A DNA stretch of 23,200 nucleotides from Candidatus Rokubacteria bacterium RIFCSPLOWO2_02_FULL_72_37 (lineage in GTDB: Bacteria; Methylomirabilota; Methylomirabilia; Rokubacteriales; CSP1-6), in NCBI GenBank assembly GCA_001790315.1, contig MGCE01000172.1, forward strand, positions 1 to 23,200, written 5' to 3'. Every line of letters begins with the position of its first letter. Position 1 is the first letter of the stretch. Positions 21,319 through 23,200 of the stretch are shown here, piece by piece. The notes beneath the pieces are model-generated. The model did not search any database, was not told the origin of the DNA, and saw nothing but the letters and a program-made list of their open reading frames with translations. Made by a program: the position numbers and the translations under genes.

Positions 21319-22331
21319 CGGTCACGCCCGTCCGGTGGGCCGACGACCGGCTCGTGCTCCTCGACCAGACACGCCTGCCGGTCGAGGAGGTCGAGCAGGG
21401 CTTCGAGCGCTGGGAGGACGTCGCCACCGCGATCCGCTCCCTGGTCGTGCGGGGCGCGCCCGCGATCGGCGTGGCCGCGGCGTACGCCGTCGCGCTGGCG
21501 GCGCGCGCGAGCCACGCGACGACCTTCGACGCGCTCCTGGCCGACCTCGAGACCGCGGCCAGGGGGCTCGCCGCCACGCGGCCGACCGCGGTGAACCTCT
21601 GCTGGGCCGTCGAGCGCGTGAAGCGCGTGGCCCTCTCCGCGCGCGCGCGGCCACTCGCCGAGATCCGCGCGCGGCTCCTCGCCGAGGCGCACGCGATCCG
21701 GGAGGAGGACATCGCCGGGAACCACGCGATCGGAGCCCACGGCGCCGCGCTCGTCCCCGCCGGCGCGCGCATCCTCACGCACTGCAACGCGGGCGCCCTC
21801 GCGACGGCAGGCTACGGCACCGCGCTCGGCGTGGTCCGCGCCGCGCACGCCGCGGGCAAGGTCGCGCTCGTGTGGGTCGACGAGACGCGCCCCGTCCTGC
21901 AGGGGGCGCGCCTCACCGCCTGGGAGTGCGTGCGGGAGGGGATCCCGCACCGGCTCATCTCCGACGTCGCGGCCGCGTCGGTGATGGCGCGTGGCCAGGT
22001 GGACCTCGTCGTGACGGGCGCCGACCGCATCGCCGCCAACGGCGACACCGCGAACAAGGTCGGCACGTACTCGCTCGCGGTGCTCGCCCGGCACCACGGC
22101 GTGCCGTTCTACGTGGCCGCGCCGTTCTCGACGATCGACCCGGCGCTCCCGTCGGGCGCCGGGATCCCGATCGAGGAGCGTGATCCGGCCGAGGTGCGCT
22201 GCGTGGGGGGGCGGCAGATCGCGCCCCTCGAGTCCCCCGTCTACAACCCCGCGTTCGACGTGACGCCCGCGGCCCTGATCACGGCGATCGTCACCGAGCG
22301 CGGGGTCTTCCGCCCGCCCTACCGGTTTTGA
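21315..22331 (+). CDS. mtnA: S-methyl-5-thioribose-1-phosphate isomerase
   Basis: An enzyme of the methionine salvage pathway that converts methylthioribose-1-phosphate to methylthioribulose-1-phosphate. It has 338 residues and belongs to the eIF2B-like fold. The N-terminal RGAPAIGVAAAYAVAL is diagnostic. The catalytic Cys is Cys157 in LTHCNAGALATAGYGTAL and the catalytic Asp is Asp237 in GADRIAANGDTANKVGTY. VDETRPVLQGARLTAWE and FYVAAPFSTID follow. Some family members act on ribose-1,5-bisphosphate or other phosphates instead, but the PFSTID and RGAPAIG set fits MtnA. The start GTG 21315 overlaps yggU (GTGA). No other methionine-salvage gene is in the window. Confidence 0.94.
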   Translation: MTVTPVRWADDRLVLLDQTRLPVEEVEQGFERWEDVATAIRSLVVRGAPAIGVAAAYAVALAARASHATTFDALLADLETAARGLAATRPTAVNLCWAVERVKRVALSARARPLAEIRARLLAEAHAIREEDIAGNHAIGAHGAALVPAGARILTHCNAGALATAGYGTALGVVRAAHAAGKVALVWVDETRPVLQGARLTAWECVREGIPHRLISDVAAASVMARGQVDLVVTGADRIAANGDTANKVGTYSLAVLARHHGVPFYVAAPFSTIDPALPSGAGIPIEERDPAEVRCVGGRQIAPLESPVYNPAFDVTPAALITAIVTERGVFRPPYRF

Positions 22332-23200
22332 TCGCGCGGCGGTATCACGACCTCACCGCGCATTCCCCGGCGTCGGTGCGATCGAGCGCCCACGCGCTCG
22401 AGTGGGACGTCAAGCCGTTCCCGTTCAAGATCTACACGGAGCTGCCCGCCCTCGCGCTCCCGCGCGACCTCGACGCCCTCGCGGGCGACACGCTCGCCGC
22501 CCTCGCGGGCCCGGCTCCGGACGCCGACCGCCTCGAGCTCGCCGCCCTGGCGGCGATGCTCTACTACGCGGCCGGCGTCACGAAGAAGAAGACCTACCCC
22601 GGGGGCGGGGAGGTCCTCTTCCGCGCCGCGCCCTCGACCGGCGCGCTCTACCAGACCGAGGTCTACGTCGCGGCCGGCGCCGTCGAGGGACTCGAGCCCG
22701 GCCTCTACCATTTCTGTCCGGGAGACTTCGCGCTCCGCCGGCTTCGCGCGGGCGACGTGCGGGGACCGCTCGCGCGCGCCGCGGCGGACGAGCGGCCGGC
22801 GCGTCGCGCGGCGACGATCGTCCTCACCGCGATCTACTGGCGGAACACCTGGAAGTACCAGGCACGAGGCTATCGGCACCTCTTTTGGGACTCGGGGACG
22901 CTGCTCGCGAACCTCCTCGCCGTCGCCGGCGCCCTCGGCCAGGCGCCGGGCCTGCTCACTGGCTTCGTGGACGCAGACGTCAACCGGCTGCTGGGCGTCG
23001 ACCCCGACCGCGAGGCGGCCCTGGAGCTGGTGACCCTCGGCCCCGCAGGCGCTCCCGCCCCGCCCGCGGACGCGCTTCCCGAGATCCGCCACGAGTCCAT
23101 GCCGCTCTCCTCCGCCGAGGTCGACTATCCGCTCCTGCGCGAGGTTCACGCCGCCACCTCGCTCGCCGACGCCGGCGCGGTCCGCGCCTGGCGTGCCGCC
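22328..23200 (+). CDS. SagB/ThcOx-type nitroreductase-like dehydrogenase (3' end outside window)
   Basis: The reading frame runs from TTG 22328 (overlapping the mtnA stop as TTGA) to the window end with no stop, 291 codons. The start RRYHDLTAHSP, then WDVKPFPFKIYTELPALALPRDL, is the N-terminal signature of the SagB-type dehydrogenase family. RAAPSTGALYQTEVYV, GLYHFCPGDFALRRLRAGDVR, AIYWRNTWKYQARGYRHLFWDSG and LLGVDPDREAALELVTLG are the FMN-binding nitroreductase-fold segments. In some members this flavoenzyme oxidises azolines in thiazole/oxazole-modified peptides, but many stand-alone members have no known substrate. No precursor peptide or cyclodehydratase is visible here. Many relatives have a second nitroreductase half, which would lie beyond 23200. 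Confidence 0.85.
   Translation, partial: MIARRYHDLTAHSPASVRSSAHALEWDVKPFPFKIYTELPALALPRDLDALAGDTLAALAGPAPDADRLELAALAAMLYYAAGVTKKKTYPGGGEVLFRAAPSTGALYQTEVYVAAGAVEGLEPGLYHFCPGDFALRRLRAGDVRGPLARAAADERPARRAATIVLTAIYWRNTWKYQARGYRHLFWDSGTLLANLLAVAGALGQAPGLLTGFVDADVNRLLGVDPDREAALELVTLGPAGAPAPPADALPEIRHESMPLSSAEVDYPLLREVHAATSLADAGAVRAWRAA

Overview
This is a chromosomal window from a very GC-rich (by eye about 70 %) bacterium. Every gene I can support lies on the + strand, and the core is a division and cell wall (dcw) cluster. MurE carries a DNPR motif, which is typical of meso-diaminopimelate-adding enzymes. An M48 protease with a lipobox, a type IV pilin-like protein and FtsA all point to a diderm. 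A DivIVA-like protein, a PASTA domain on FtsI and the ylm-like order after ftsZ are shared with Gram-positives and with several deltaproteobacterial-type phyla. An uncultured high-GC lineage such as Methylomirabilota/Rokubacteria would fit, but that is inference.

Layout. Positions 1-573 hold a pilin/pseudopilin-like protein with an unusual N-terminus, and 596-1372 an M48 metalloprotease lipoprotein. The 1373-1573 gap has a clear sigma70-type promoter (TTGACA-N16-GCTAAT) followed by two MraZ-box-like GTGGG repeats. From 1574 to 17564 the order is mraZ, rsmH, ftsL, ftsI, murE, murF, mraY, murD, ftsW, murC, murB, ftsQ, ftsA, ftsZ. Several junctions overlap by 4-8 nt, so this looks like one long, translationally coupled operon. 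Both murG (normally between ftsW and murC) and ddl (normally near murB/ftsQ) are missing from it.

Positions 17565-17916 carry no gene but do carry a 148-bp element bounded by 35-bp perfect inverted repeats (REPIN- or MITE-like). Then come pgeF, yggS, proC, yggT, divIVA and yggU. This resembles the ylm block of Gram-positives, with proC where sepF often lies. The window closes with mtnA (methionine salvage) and a SagB-type nitroreductase that runs off the end.

How the genes work together. MurB, MurC, MurD, MurE and MurF build UDP-MurNAc-pentapeptide from UDP-GlcNAc-enolpyruvate, and MraY loads it onto undecaprenyl phosphate. FtsW and FtsI polymerise and cross-link septal peptidoglycan. FtsL and FtsQ link them to FtsA and FtsZ, and PgeF guards MurC product fidelity.

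The most striking observation is a perfect 171-bp in-frame tandem duplication inside ftsA, which repeats 57 residues of the 1C subdomain region. It is either a very recent real duplication or an assembly artefact.
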